DNA of 64,000 nucleotides, taken from Sthenelais limicola (taxonomy: Eukaryota; Annelida; Polychaeta; Phyllodocida; Sigalionidae). The position numbers were made by a program, and so were the translations under genes. The stretch lies in assembly GCA_942159475.1 (NCBI GenBank), contig OW804098.1, positions 3,572,383 to 3,636,382 of the forward strand, in the 5' to 3' direction. Below, one piece after another: positions 45,028 through 56,800 of the stretch (within the stretch, counting starts at the first letter, position 1; the number at the start of each line of letters is the position of its first letter). The notes under the pieces are model-generated. The model did not search any database and was not told the origin of the DNA. It saw only the letters and a program-made list of their open reading frames with translations.

Positions 45028-47700
45028 TCAGCTCAAATCAAACCCAACATATGCTGGCACATGTTTGGGTGAGACATATTTCTCGTTATCTACAGTGTAG
45101 ATATCCAGGGGCCAGGGATCAGCCAAACTCTCAATGGGCAAGCACAGAGTAAAACTGTGCTGCTGTTCGAGTTTGTACAGAGGACTGTAAGGTGGCTTCT
45201 GTACTTGGAACACTTGGACTACCAAGTGAACAGATTCTTGATCACTCAATATCATCAGAATCTTTCCCACTTGCTCAATCGAGCTCAACTCGACTTGAGT
45301 TACAACTCCCATTCCTTCACGGTACTTTGTTCCCTTCACTGTCACTTCAGAGGAGACCAACTTTCCAGTGACTGCACTGAGTTCATTAACCACGGCCCTC
45401 TGGATCTGATCGGAGAAGGTGTTCAGATAGAACTGCCTTCCTCCTTTCACTATGTGCCGGTCATCAAAAACCTTACCACCCTGCAAGTAGGCTTGCAGTA
45501 CTTGGTGGTGCTCCGCCAGGGTAAGCGTCAGGTTTTTGAAGTTGTGACAAGCTTTAGCAATCCTCTTAAAATAAGAGTGTTTGCTCTCAAACCGCATTGT
45601 CCACACACGAACAAGTGGTCCAAACTGTTGAGTCAGTTTGGCATAGTGAACCAGGTAGTGATGCTTTGGCTTCAACGTAACATCTGGGAACTGAGTCTGC
45701 CTTAATTCCAGATACTCCAATACTACCACATTCAAATATGCAATCTGTTCTTGGCTGAGGGTTGGTGCCATGACATACATAAGTATTTCATGCAGAGCAA
45801 CCATCATTTGCCAAACAGGGTCCTCCAGGTTGGGGATGTGCATGCCAACAAAGAATGGCATGAATCTCATGAAGGCTAGGTTCTCCATAGCCTGTCCTCC
45901 CAATTTCTTGCCCCAAAGATTCACTGGTTTGGCCTGGCAGTTAACATCGCCGGATCCATACTTAAATTTGGTGATCCGTCGATTCAACTCTTCCCAGGTG
46001 AATGCGTGGGCCTTCACAAAATGTTGCAGGCAGAGGTACATATCCCGTGACACTACACCTTCCATCAAGTCATGAGCCAGGCATGGTGGCATGCCAGGTG
46101 TCATGACGTTGAAATTCTTGAGACGGTTAAAAACCGACTCTTCCTTAACTCCCATCACTACTGCTCCTTCAGCAGCCATCCTGGCATTCTCACTGTAAGA
46201 CTGTGGTGTTCGGGCAGTTCCCAGAACACAGAGACATTGGCGAAACTCAGGCAATGTCACCTCACAGAATCTACAGATAAAGCCTGAGCTGAAACACTCA
46301 TTCAGCCTTATCAACTGATGGGCACCAAGATTGTCACCTGCAATGCAAGTGACAAAAACCTTGCGGCACTCTCCATCCACAACAATGCCAACATCCTCGA
46401 GATCTACCAACTCATCAACCAAAGGTTTCATCACCTCATTCATCCCAAACTCTTTCACATGACTATCCTTACACAGAAAAGCCAGTTGTAGATTGTCGAT
46501 TTTCGACCGGTGCTCTGTTGGTAGATTCACCAGAGTGAAGTACACCGCCAACACTTTATGCTTCGTCCTTGCCGACCCCAAAGGGTTAGCAACTTCAAAT
46601 GCATCCTGATACAAGATCAGTTGCACAGAATTGGGTGGATATTCCTTCTGCTTGAATATCGAACCATCCTGAACATCATGTACATATCCAGCCTTTGTCT
46701 CTCTTTTGTTCTTCTCGACACGTTTGTAGTCTTGAGAACCCAGCAGAGATTGAAGGGTTTCTCTAATTGGTATGTACTGCATATTGCATTCTGTTGTCGT
46801 GTCATCATATCCCAATGAAAGCTGCCGAGGTTTCACGTATTGGAAGTGTTCTTGGTAGTACTTCTTTCGTGTTTTGTTGCTGCGGAATAGGGTCTTATTG
46901 ATGTGTTGAATACCATCGTCAGCTAACACCTCGTGAGTTATGGCATCGATTGCTTCATCTGGGACTGCATGTAGACGAAGGGATTTCCTCATCTTGGCAT
47001 GCAGGATCTCACTGTACAGCTCTGTAACGGCTGTTACTTCATCTACGATAGCTTGTACCGTAGAAGCCGGGACTGCCATTTTGGCCTCAAGTCGCATATA
47101 AAACTTGGCCAAACTGTCAGCAAGCATATGCTGATCCAGTTCTGCGGGCTCATCCTCATCAACCTCCGGACCAACTTCCATCTCCTCATCACCAACTTCA
47201 TCCACCACTTCCATTTCCACCTCCTTCTCTTCCACTACAGCCACATTCGTCTGACACACTTCACGTGGTCCAGCCTCCTTGTGGTAACGCCACATGTGAG
47301 ATTTTAGGCTATTTTTTGTAGCCATTTTTCCAACACATCCATCAAAAGGGCAGTCAATTTGCTGTCCTTGATTGACATGCTCACCTAAATGAGCCATGAA
47401 TTCTTTGAATCCAGTCAATCTGCCACCACACAAAGCAATCTTACATTGATATGAAGTATCAACATTTGCAATGCCTGTCGGTGTGCTTTGCACAGTCGTT
47501 TGTCCGTGCTTCTGCGCTGCATGCGAACGAAACCCGTTCGCAGTCGAGTATCTCATTGGACAACCCTGATAGGGACAGACAAATGAGAAATTGTTATCAT
47601 TCCGATGCATGATAACATGTTGTGCAAAGTGTTTAACTACAACCGTTGTGTAGTTACACTCTGAGCAAGTCAGAACTTGCTTACCAGTCCGGCCATCCAT
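45028..47700 (-). CDS. C2H2 zinc-finger protein with Tnp2/CACTA-like transposase body, 890 aa
   Basis: Single uninterrupted frame. ATG at 47,700 follows an acceptor (GTCTATTTCAG|TGGATC) by 13 bp, so an upstream non-coding exon is likely. Residues 12-31, 42-65, 86-108 and 117-140 are four C2H2 fingers. Residues about 157-190 are acidic. The body resembles En/Spm-type transposases: LYQDAFEVANPLGS (D366), VNLPTEHRSK, LVDELVDLEDVGIV, AGDNLGAHQL (D456), CRFCE (476-480), PPCLAHDLMEGVV (D544) and LKPKHHYLVHYAKL with WTMRFESKHSYFKR (E705). D366, D456 and D544 or E705 are candidate catalytic residues, by analogy. It could be an active transposase, an immobile remnant or a domesticated protein. The frame is intact across 2.67 kb, which suggests recent activity or selection. 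Confidence 0.82.
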   Translation of the reverse strand: MDGRTGKQVLTCSECNYTTVVVKHFAQHVIMHRNDNNFSFVCPYQGCPMRYSTANGFRSHAAQKHGQTTVQSTPTGIANVDTSYQCKIALCGGRLTGFKEFMAHLGEHVNQGQQIDCPFDGCVGKMATKNSLKSHMWRYHKEAGPREVCQTNVAVVEEKEVEMEVVDEVGDEEMEVGPEVDEDEPAELDQHMLADSLAKFYMRLEAKMAVPASTVQAIVDEVTAVTELYSEILHAKMRKSLRLHAVPDEAIDAITHEVLADDGIQHINKTLFRSNKTRKKYYQEHFQYVKPRQLSLGYDDTTTECNMQYIPIRETLQSLLGSQDYKRVEKNKRETKAGYVHDVQDGSIFKQKEYPPNSVQLILYQDAFEVANPLGSARTKHKVLAVYFTLVNLPTEHRSKIDNLQLAFLCKDSHVKEFGMNEVMKPLVDELVDLEDVGIVVDGECRKVFVTCIAGDNLGAHQLIRLNECFSSGFICRFCEVTLPEFRQCLCVLGTARTPQSYSENARMAAEGAVVMGVKEESVFNRLKNFNVMTPGMPPCLAHDLMEGVVSRDMYLCLQHFVKAHAFTWEELNRRITKFKYGSGDVNCQAKPVNLWGKKLGGQAMENLAFMRFMPFFVGMHIPNLEDPVWQMMVALHEILMYVMAPTLSQEQIAYLNVVVLEYLELRQTQFPDVTLKPKHHYLVHYAKLTQQFGPLVRVWTMRFESKHSYFKRIAKACHNFKNLTLTLAEHHQVLQAYLQGGKVFDDRHIVKGGRQFYLNTFSDQIQRAVVNELSAVTGKLVSSEVTVKGTKYREGMGVVTQVELSSIEQVGKILMILSDQESVHLVVQVFQVQKPPYSPLYKLEQQHSFTLCLPIESLADPWPLDIYTVDNEKYVSPKHVPAYVGFDLS

Positions 47701-48930
47701 CTCCAACGATCCACTGAAATAGACAAAACTAAATTGATTAGACAAATTTCAACATTAGTTTTGGGATAAGAAATTCCAAATAAATACATGCACACTTAGA
47801 ATATACAAAATCCATGGGAGTGTCATTATGAATTAAGGTTTTCAAATAGTAGATAGCCAACTGTATGACGGGTTGTTGCGTGTCAACCTGTATGGAGTAA
47901 CTGTTTAATTACAGCCACAATGTATTGACAGAACATAACATATGAAATACATACATGATAAAACAATATACAACATGTAACATGTCATCAGCTTACTATT
48001 TCAGCCTTACTTATCAATTCGGCTTACTTATTCAGCTTAGACATTCAAACATGACACAATGTAATAACAATAGCTATCTACTTTGACAAGCAGGCATGAA
48101 TCCCACACTTAAACATGTAACATATAATATCAGTAAAATCATAAACATGCACACTTTTTGAAAAACTAAATTAATCAGGGCAATGTATTGTATAATATTG
48201 TATTATCGTTGATGTTAAGTCTTGAGTCTAACTCTAAACACTAAATATTGAAATATTTTACAAATCTTTTCCTGAAAAAGCCTAAATCTCCTATGTAAAT
48301 CTCAATTTTCATAATTAACGATCTCAATGATTGGCAAGAGATTGTGCAGGAGCTCAATTAAGCTATGAAATCGCTATAATCGAAATGAAATGAAATGAAA
48401 TCGTTATAAATGCAATATTCCTCAATATTCCTACTTTCGTTTACATATGTCCAATTTTCGTAATAATACATACATCCATTAATACATACATTATTGGAAT
48501 ATAGTTGATAAAGTGTAGATAGGTGAGACCTTCACCAATCCTCTCAAATAAATAACCCAAATTTAAGACAAAAATCAGGTTCAAAATATAGTTCATCATA
48601 ACCTAAGAGGATCATATTCAGTAGAAATATAGGTTAGGCTAAATCCCAAGCATTAAATAGACAAGTATGGCCTTCTAAAACCAGCCACACAAGCCATTTT
48701 TTAACATTGAGAAACTAGCTAACAAAGTACATTGAAACCCCACATAATTCACTGCGCTAAAAGTAGTATACTACATTAAAACTTCATTAAAAACATCAAA
48801 TTACTCTATGAATACACCTTTCATTTAAAATCAAAAATCGTCAAATAATATATTTCCTCACGACCCAATACTAACCCTATATGTCCAATTTTCGTAATAA
48901 AACATAATTTCAAACCGAATTCAAAATTCC
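47701..48930. other. 5' region of the C2H2/Tnp2-like gene, no other gene seen
   Basis: AT-rich. Contains a MITE family B half at 48,525-48,606 (CTTCACCAATCCTCTCAAAT) and no clear core promoter. The gene's 5' exon could not be located. Confidence 0.45.
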
Positions 48931-51900
48931 GACGAACATAATAATAATTTCGCCATGCGACTTCATATCCAGATCGTCAGGCCCATTTTACAGCATACCA
49001 ACCATATTTAAAACAATGAAATAAAGTAATTATTGTATAATAATTATTTTTCAATGAACCAACTGACTTCTACGACGTATGAATTAAAAATGGCTACCCT
49101 ATCGAGATTAACATTGAAGTCTATGGGGAAAATTATCGATCATCTTAAAAGCACCCAAACCTCTTAAAAATCTAAACTAAAATGAAATCTAGCAATAATC
49201 CATTTAAATAAGACCTTGGGACATCATATGGAAGCCATTTGGAAAGATATATGACCCCCCTTGCTGCTCCTCTATTCCTAAATTCATGCAATAATCCTAG
49301 TTCCATAGAGAAAATTCTCGATCAAAATGCAATCATAAAATCGACCAGACATCATAAAAAACTAAAACTAAAATGAAATTCAAACCATTTTTAAAGATAT
49401 ATGACCCCCCTTGTTCTGTAAAACAGTCTAAATCTAAGTTCCGTATCCATATCCATCCATATACATTCATACATACACCCATGTATACATACATTCATAC
49501 ATACACCCATGTATATCCCCCTAAATCTTTTCGTCCATACAACATACAATCTTAAAATCGACCAGACATAATGCTTAAACAAATCATAATAACTTGAGAA
49601 ATCTTATAAGTATGTGATTCAGTAATAGAGTCGACCATTAGTGTACTGTATTGGTCAGTTGAAAAACATTATGTTACATATTGATGGGTGAAAATTGCAT
49701 CGGATTTACTTCAAAAATGCATCCCATCATTAGCATTATTACATTATTATTATTGTAATCATCGATTCATTTGATGACTATGTAGAAATGTATCTATGTT
49801 CTTCAAAAGCTGGGTTACACCAGAACATCCTACCACCATGGGAGGTGCTGTACCCAGTGGAAATAAATTCTTTAAAAAAAAAAAGGTGTAGAAATCGAAA
49901 TGTGTGCCCCAGCAAATCAAAAATTCAATTTCCAACGAACATAACAAGAATTTCACCATGAGACTTCATATTCAGATCGTCAGGCTCGTTTTACATCGTA
50001 CCAGCTAGATTTAAGAGGCTATAATAATAAGCAATCTTAAAAGCACCCAAATCTCTTAAAAAAGTATGTAAAACATGTATACATAAGTCGGACCCTTATT
50101 CAATGTAATAAACAAGGTATCTGCCGTTTATGTTGTCAAAACACATTTGAAATGATTATCAAGATTATTAGAAACATGCCATGAGTATGCATATACCATG
50201 CGTATGGACCAGGCCCTTAAGTCTGAGTCTAAAGTTTATGCTAGTCTATGATTAAGTCTAAGTCTAAAGTCTAAGTCTAAAGTCTAAGTCTAAAGTCTGA
50301 ACATTGTCAAGTTCAGCGAGATCGTGGATAAGCTCAATAAAGCTACGAGATTGATCAAACCTTTAACAAATCTAATATTCCGAATAAATCGATTTTGTTT
50401 GCATTTCTCCAATTTTCGTAATAAAACATATTTTCGAAGCAAGTTAAAAATTCAATTTCCAACGAACATAACAAGAATTTCAGCATGAGACTTCATATCC
50501 AGATCGTCAGGCTCGTTTTACATCGTACCAGCTAGATTTAAAACAATAAGATGCTGTAATTAATCTGTAATAATTAATTTTCAATGAACCAGCTGATTTC
50601 TACGTCATAAGAATTAAAAAATGGCTACCCTTCAAAATTCATTTCCGACGAACATAATAATAATTTTGCCATGAGACTTCATAGGCAGGTCATCAGGCTC
50701 GTTTTACATCGTACCAACTATATTTAAAACAATGAAATAAAGTAATTATTTATGTACGACCATCGTGTGGCCATTTTCTAGCCTAAGAAAATCCGCCATT
50801 GACAAGGCTTAACATTGAAGTCTATGAGGAAAATTATCGATCACAAAAGCTAGCTGAAGAATATTGTTTTAATATGGCCGTCTATGGGCATGGCATTTCT
50901 AACACAAAAACATCAAATTACTTGAAGAATATATCGTTTCCAGTCAAACCAAGGGCATGATATCACCGATTGAAACTCTAGAGAACGTTTGTCATCCATT
51001 ACAAAGCAAAAATATGTAAAAATCTGGAAATATTTCATTTTGACATGTCCCAATGCTATTCCTATGGGGCGAAACCCACGTCGTAGCCAGCACTGTTATT
51101 TTCCTTAATATTGAGCAAAACTCCAGCGTGAAACAAACAAGTTCCCATTTATTTTATTGACCCATTTGGATAGATATATGACCCCCTTGCTGCGTAAAAC
51201 AGCCATAATTATGAATTCAAAATGGCTACCCATCCTTCTTCTCAATCGTGTTAACACTGAAGTCTATGGGGAAACATTTTTAAATCGAACATCGTCGTAA
51301 ATAAACAATCTTAGCTCCATTTATGACCATCAACATTCAAATCGTGGCAAAACACATCATATGTACAAAAATTGAAACCAATATTCGCGATATTTCCACT
51401 GTATGGAAGAAAAAATTATCCGCCGAGTGAACGTCGCCGAATATCGTTTTAATATGGCCGTCTATGGGCGTGACATTTCTAACACAAAAACATCAAATTA
51501 CTCGAAGAATTTACCGTTTTCAGTCAGACCAAGGGCATGATATCTCCAATTGAAACCTCCGAGAAGGTTTGTCATCCATTTAAAAGCAAAAATATGTAAA
51601 AATCTCCAAATATTCCATTCAGATATGTCCCTATGTTAATCCTATGGGCGAAACCCACGTCGTAGCTGGCACCGTAATAAAAACTATTTTCGAAGCAAGT
51701 TAGAATGTCAATTTCCGACGAACATAATAATAATTTCGCCATGAGGCTTCATATCCAGATCGTCAGGCTCGTTTTACATCGTACCAGCTAGATTTAAAAC
51801 AATGAAATAAAGTAATTATTTATGTACGACCATCGTGTGGCCATTTTCTAGCCTAAGAAAATCCGCCATTGACAAGGCTTAACATTGAAGTCTATGAGGA

Positions 51901-52530
51901 AAATTATCGATCACAAAAGCAATCTTAATAATTCAAATTCTGACGAACATAATGATATTTCTCTGCTGAGACTTTAAGAGGAGATGCTCAGACCTGTTAT
52001 ACCTCGCACCAACTAGATTTAAAACAATGAAAGGAAATAATTAACTTGTAATAATTATTTTTCACCATTGTGTGGTCATAGGCTAGCCTAAAAAAATCCG
52101 CCATTGACAAGGCAGTCATGTTAACACTGAAGTCTATGGGGAAACATTTGGAAATCGAACATCGTCGTAAATAAACAATCTCAGAACCATTTATGACCAC
52201 CAGCATTCAAATCGTGGCAAAACACATCATATGTACTAAGTTTGAAACCAATATTCTCGATATTTCCACCGTTTGGAAGAAAAAATTATCTATCCGTCTA
52301 TGGGCATGACATTTTGAACATAAAAACATCAAATTACTCGAAGAATATACCGTTTTCAGTCGAACCAAGAGCATGATATCTCCAATTGAAACCTCCGAGA
52401 AGGTTTGTCATTCATTTAAAAGCAAAAATATGTAAAAATCTCCAAATATTCCATTCAGACATATCTCTATGTTAATCCTATGGGGGAAACCCACGTCGTA
52501 GCTGGCATCGTTATTTTACTTAATATTCAT
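48930..52530. repeat. cluster of nested dispersed repeats
   Basis: A module with CATGAGACTTCATATCCAGA and CGTCAGGCTCGTTTTACATC recurs near 48,955, 49,965, 50,485, 50,670, 51,740 and 51,965. A second module (TTTTAATATGGCCGTCTATG to CGAAACCCACGTCGTAGC) recurs at about 50,870-51,085, 51,450-51,665 and 52,300-52,505. A stretch of about 105 bp (starting ATTATTTATGTACGACCATC) is identical at 50,745 and 51,815. Confidence 0.85.
49790..49885 (+). mobile_element. 3' end of a retroposed sequence
   Basis: CCAGAACATCCTACCACCAT is followed by AATAAA (49,862) and a run of 11 A (49,874-49,884). Confidence 0.45.
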
Positions 52531-53040
52531 CTAAACTTTTGCAAAAACACTTAATATGACGGGACTTAACGCCTGAACAAAATATCCAGCGTGAAACAAA
52601 CACGTTCTCTTTTATTTTAGCTAATTTTCGGTGCACAATTTCGTCATTTTCAAATCCGAAAATGGTCCGCCATCTTGGCATCTTGACGCATATCTTTATC
52701 ATAGGCAAGCCGAATTTGGAACAGAATTATCCCCTAAAATCGTGAATTTAGAACATCTGAATCGACAATATCGTTCAATTTTAAGCAAAGATGAGTCAGA
52801 GATGTCTATTTAATCCTAAATTTGTATAATTCGTGAGAAAACGGCTGCCTTAATTCGTGACACTGAATGCCTTACTGAATGTCCAACTGAATGCCACGTC
52901 ACTGCTCCACATTTTCACTGTTTTCTCTTGAAATACACAATATTTTTTGTTCTGAATCATGTCAAATATTCTTTTTGAGGAAAAGAGGCCTAAATATACT
53001 TTAAAAAAACGATTTTAAAGCCTATTCTAAGTTAGATTCC
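52531..53040. other. stretch with no recognised gene
   Basis: AT-rich sequence before the candidate promoter. No supported exon. Confidence 0.4.
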
Positions 53041-53043
53041 AAA

Positions 53044-53130
53044 CAGTAGTTCCAGTTTTGCCCTGCAGGGGGTCAGTAGTTCCAGTTTTGCCCTGAAGGG
53101 GGTCTCTCTGGTATAAAAGAGCCCACCTTT
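53044..53130 (+). promoter_or_regulatory. TATA-containing core promoter with tandem upstream motif
   Basis: Two 30-bp repeats with CAGTAGTTCCAGTTTTGCCC (53,044 and 53,074) precede TATAAAAG at 53,112-53,119. The start site would fall near 53,145. It could belong to a cellular transcript or to the U3 part of an LTR; no partner LTR was seen. Confidence 0.5.
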
Positions 53131-53144
53131 GATCAGGCAGCAGT

Positions 53145-53655
53145 AGAGTCCAGGATCTTTGTCTAGGAGGAGCTACGTCCATTTTTTCTGAGATTTTGCT
53201 CAGACACCACACCTGACAAGCTACTGGAGCCTGATCTACTGTCATTACCATCGCATACCTGTGCTGTGTCTGATTTATTTCAGATTCACCAACACTTCAC
53301 CACACTGGCTTGGGTTGACTGAATTGGTTCTCTTCAAGACTACATTGGTACAATGGCATTGGTTCTATTTCACCTGTTGGGCTTCAACAATGGTTCTCAC
53401 GGATTCTTCACTTCTTATTATCACATTGGATCTTGTGTTGTGTTCCTTTTCAGGAATTTGTGCAAAGGAATCCATGTTAACCTGGATGGAACTCATTGTT
53501 GAGGAATACTCCATGAATACCTGGAGTGGACTACTGTGATATTGTGTTTCTGTTTTTAGCAAGCTCTAGTGAGCTTCAAGGGAGCTAGGAGATTCAAACC
53601 TGGATTAATTTGGAAGCATAAGTTCTTAACGAAAAATGCTGGATCACCAAAATTT
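53145..53655 (+). ncRNA. candidate first exon downstream of the 53.1-kb TATA box
   Basis: Bounded by the TATA box and a strong donor TTT|GTAAGT at 53,656. The longest frame inside (53,261-53,539) is not protein-like by composition, so the exon would be non-coding or a 5' UTR. No downstream exon was identified. Confidence 0.25.
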
Positions 53656-53879
53656 GTAAGTTAACTCTAAAATATGCACCTCTCATACATTGCAAAATGT
53701 GACAACGCCCAGAATTTATGCTCAAAATCCTAGGTACTAGAAACTAACTCAGATTATAAACATTTTATTTTGATTTTGATGTATGTATTCCTAGGAATGC
53801 TCCGTATTTCTAAAGTCATTTTATGATTATATGAATGTTATTTCTACTGATTCTCATAATCGTTACTAGTACACTCCAT

Positions 53880-56800
53880 TGTCCCATTGTATATAATATA
53901 TACAGGCCGACGCTCATAGTACAATGTGCGTAAGAAATAGTTTAATCACCGTGAAGGACAACTATCACTCACTGAATTCTACCAAACTGCGTCTGTACTG
54001 ACGCGGAAATATCTGATATATACTGCCTATATGCATGCCCTGAGTGTAACAAAATTCACTATAACCCCAAAAGAGTATCTGCAGGTAACTGAAACCAGTT
54101 AAAATGCACTTTGTTATCGAAACCATTATTATAATTGTATAACCCTCCATGCACCATGTTCCATGCACCATGTAGGTGTCTGTACTGACGCCAACTCATT
54201 GTAACATATAGTAGTGTACCCTACTATACGAAACACACCCTAGTCGTTAGATATCTTCTCTGTTATATATATAAAAATCATAACCTATTCTAGCATAACA
54301 AGTCTGAAGTCTGAAGTCTAAGTCTGGTATACGTAAATATCTGTACTGATCAGAACCCTCAAATACATTGAAGGCTCATATATTATATTCTTTTAAACAC
54401 ATGTAAAATCATGCGAACAGATGTACGTGAATATATATATCTACATATATATATTATATGTGTATATTAGAGAAATTTGTTCTCCTTGTACCTTAATCCA
54501 TGTATGTGATCTTGTAATTAGATACTATTTTATACTCAGTCAGATATAAGAAATGAGCTGTACTGCTCACCCTAACCCTTGTATGTTCATAGAACCTCTA
54601 CGCTGTTAACGTGTAATAGTGTACCTTATTACAACGTGCCTTACATTTACTCTCCACATCATTCTGACTTGTGGTCTGAGTCTGTGGAAATCGATCTGTA
54701 CTGTTCGATTTGATACCCTATGTTGTAAAAGTTGTCTATGTTGGAAAACTGTCGTGCTGTACTGCTCGATTCTCTTAGACTAACTACCATTACTGGTCTT
54801 CTCACTTGTATCCTCCTAAGTCAATTAGTTATTTAGAGGTGGCACAAACCCTAAAAATAACATCTGACCCATATATGATAATGTGTATTAAGATCTGCAA
54901 TAACCTGCAATAAGTAAATCCTGCGTTTCTCATTGCCTATATATATCTCAAATATGCTCATGTATCTTAATGTACGTTATCAGTTGGGCCCTTAAACGTT
55001 ATATATATACTGCCTAAATGCACGCCCTGATATGTATTCTGCCTATATGCACGCCCAGAGTATAACAAAAAAAATTGAAGCGTGAAAACCTAGTGGTTCT
55101 GTCTACCAACTCAGGAAATAACCAGGGGGATTTATATGAAAATTTCATCCAGCTGGGTTTGTTGGGGGGCTACAATTTTTCGGGGGGGGGGGGGCAGTCT
55201 TTAAAATAATTTAAAATCACTGAAGTCTAAGTCTAAGTCTGAAGTCCAGAGAGTCAAATCAATACTACTAAAATTGCAATCTTAACAGAACAGAGCCCTC
55301 CAGATAATCTTTAATAAATCAAAATTCGAGAATGTCGACCAAGAGCATAGAACACTAAATATCTGGCCCCTACAGGTCCATAGGGACAAACACATCCTGG
55401 ACATGTCATTTTACCTCTCACAAAACCAAGATAATCTAGATAACAGAAAACATATGATACATAATCGATCGATAATAAGTTGGGCCCTTATTCAAGGTAT
55501 AATCATAAATGTACGTCAGGGCGACGCTCATAGTACCATGTGCGTCAGAATTAGTTTAATCAGTGTGAAGGACATGAATACAAATTGAATCATCCCTATA
55601 TATTGCACGTCCTGAGTATATTGTAATATTATTCATGCCCCCCCTCTATATATGTATAATGCAATGTCATAGTGCAATGTCGAAGTATAACTAACAAAAT
55701 CGATGTTCTAGATATATAGATAGTATATTTGTAATGTATACCCGGGAGCATTAATGTAGAAATTACATATATTTCGTGTATTACATATATTATTATTATA
55801 CCCACAGGCATCTGTACCTAGATGAAATGTCCCTAAACTAGTCATTAGTATTATATTGCATTTGGGTTTCGGAGGATTGAATATGCAAATGTATTTATAT
55901 TTCGTTTGGGAGAATTACTCATATACAATATCAACCAAAATGAATGTTGGATTCGGCAAGGTTGAATATCTACGAACTATCTACAAACTTGTTTCTCCTA
56001 TATCGATAATTCCTGATATATACTGCCTATATGCCTGCCCTGAGTGTAACAAAATTCACCTTCAATATGACCCACAGGTGTCTGTACTGACGCCAACTCA
56101 TTGTAACATATAGTAGTGTACCCTACTATACGAAAAACACCCTAGTCGTTAGATATCTACTCTGTTATATATATATAAATCATAACCTATTCTAGCATAA
56201 CATCACCGAAATCACTGAAGTCTAAGTCAGTCTAACTAAGTCTAAGTCTGGTATACATAAATATACACAAATAAAGGAGAAATATCAGACAATTGTATGT
56301 CATAGCAAAGTAGCATAGTAAATTGTATTTCCTAGTATACATAAAAGCATTCATTTTAAGAGCATCCAAGTATTTTACTCAATCACCCAAAACTATATAT
56401 AAATAGACCCTGCGCACAAACATGTACATGACTAGGGGTTCCCCACTACGAAATACTTAATATAAAAACTGAGTTTAACAAAATGATCTCCTATTTCCAC
56501 CTTCAATATGACCCACAGGTGTCTGTACTGACGCCAACTCATTGTAACATATAGTAGTGTATCCTACTATACAAAACACACCCTAGTCGTTAGATATCTA
56601 CTCTGTTATATATATATAAATCATAACCTATTCTAGCATAACATCACCGAGCAATATGTCCATGGATCATGGTGTATGTTTAATCATCCCCAAATGTTAG
56701 GTTGGGGAACATCCCCAAAATCGCAAGGCCCCAGACCCCATGCCTAATGAAACCAGTGGAAATGCAACTTCTTACGAAGTGCATTGGACATAATAGCTGT

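Noticed and set aside
45157..45705. 182-codon plus-strand open frame opposite the C2H2/Tnp2-like gene
   Set aside because: Antisense shadow of the 890-codon gene.
38700..49640. CACTA-type termini for the two-gene element
   Set aside because: Several CACTA or TAGTG words were seen on either side, but none formed a convincing inverted pair with a short target duplication.
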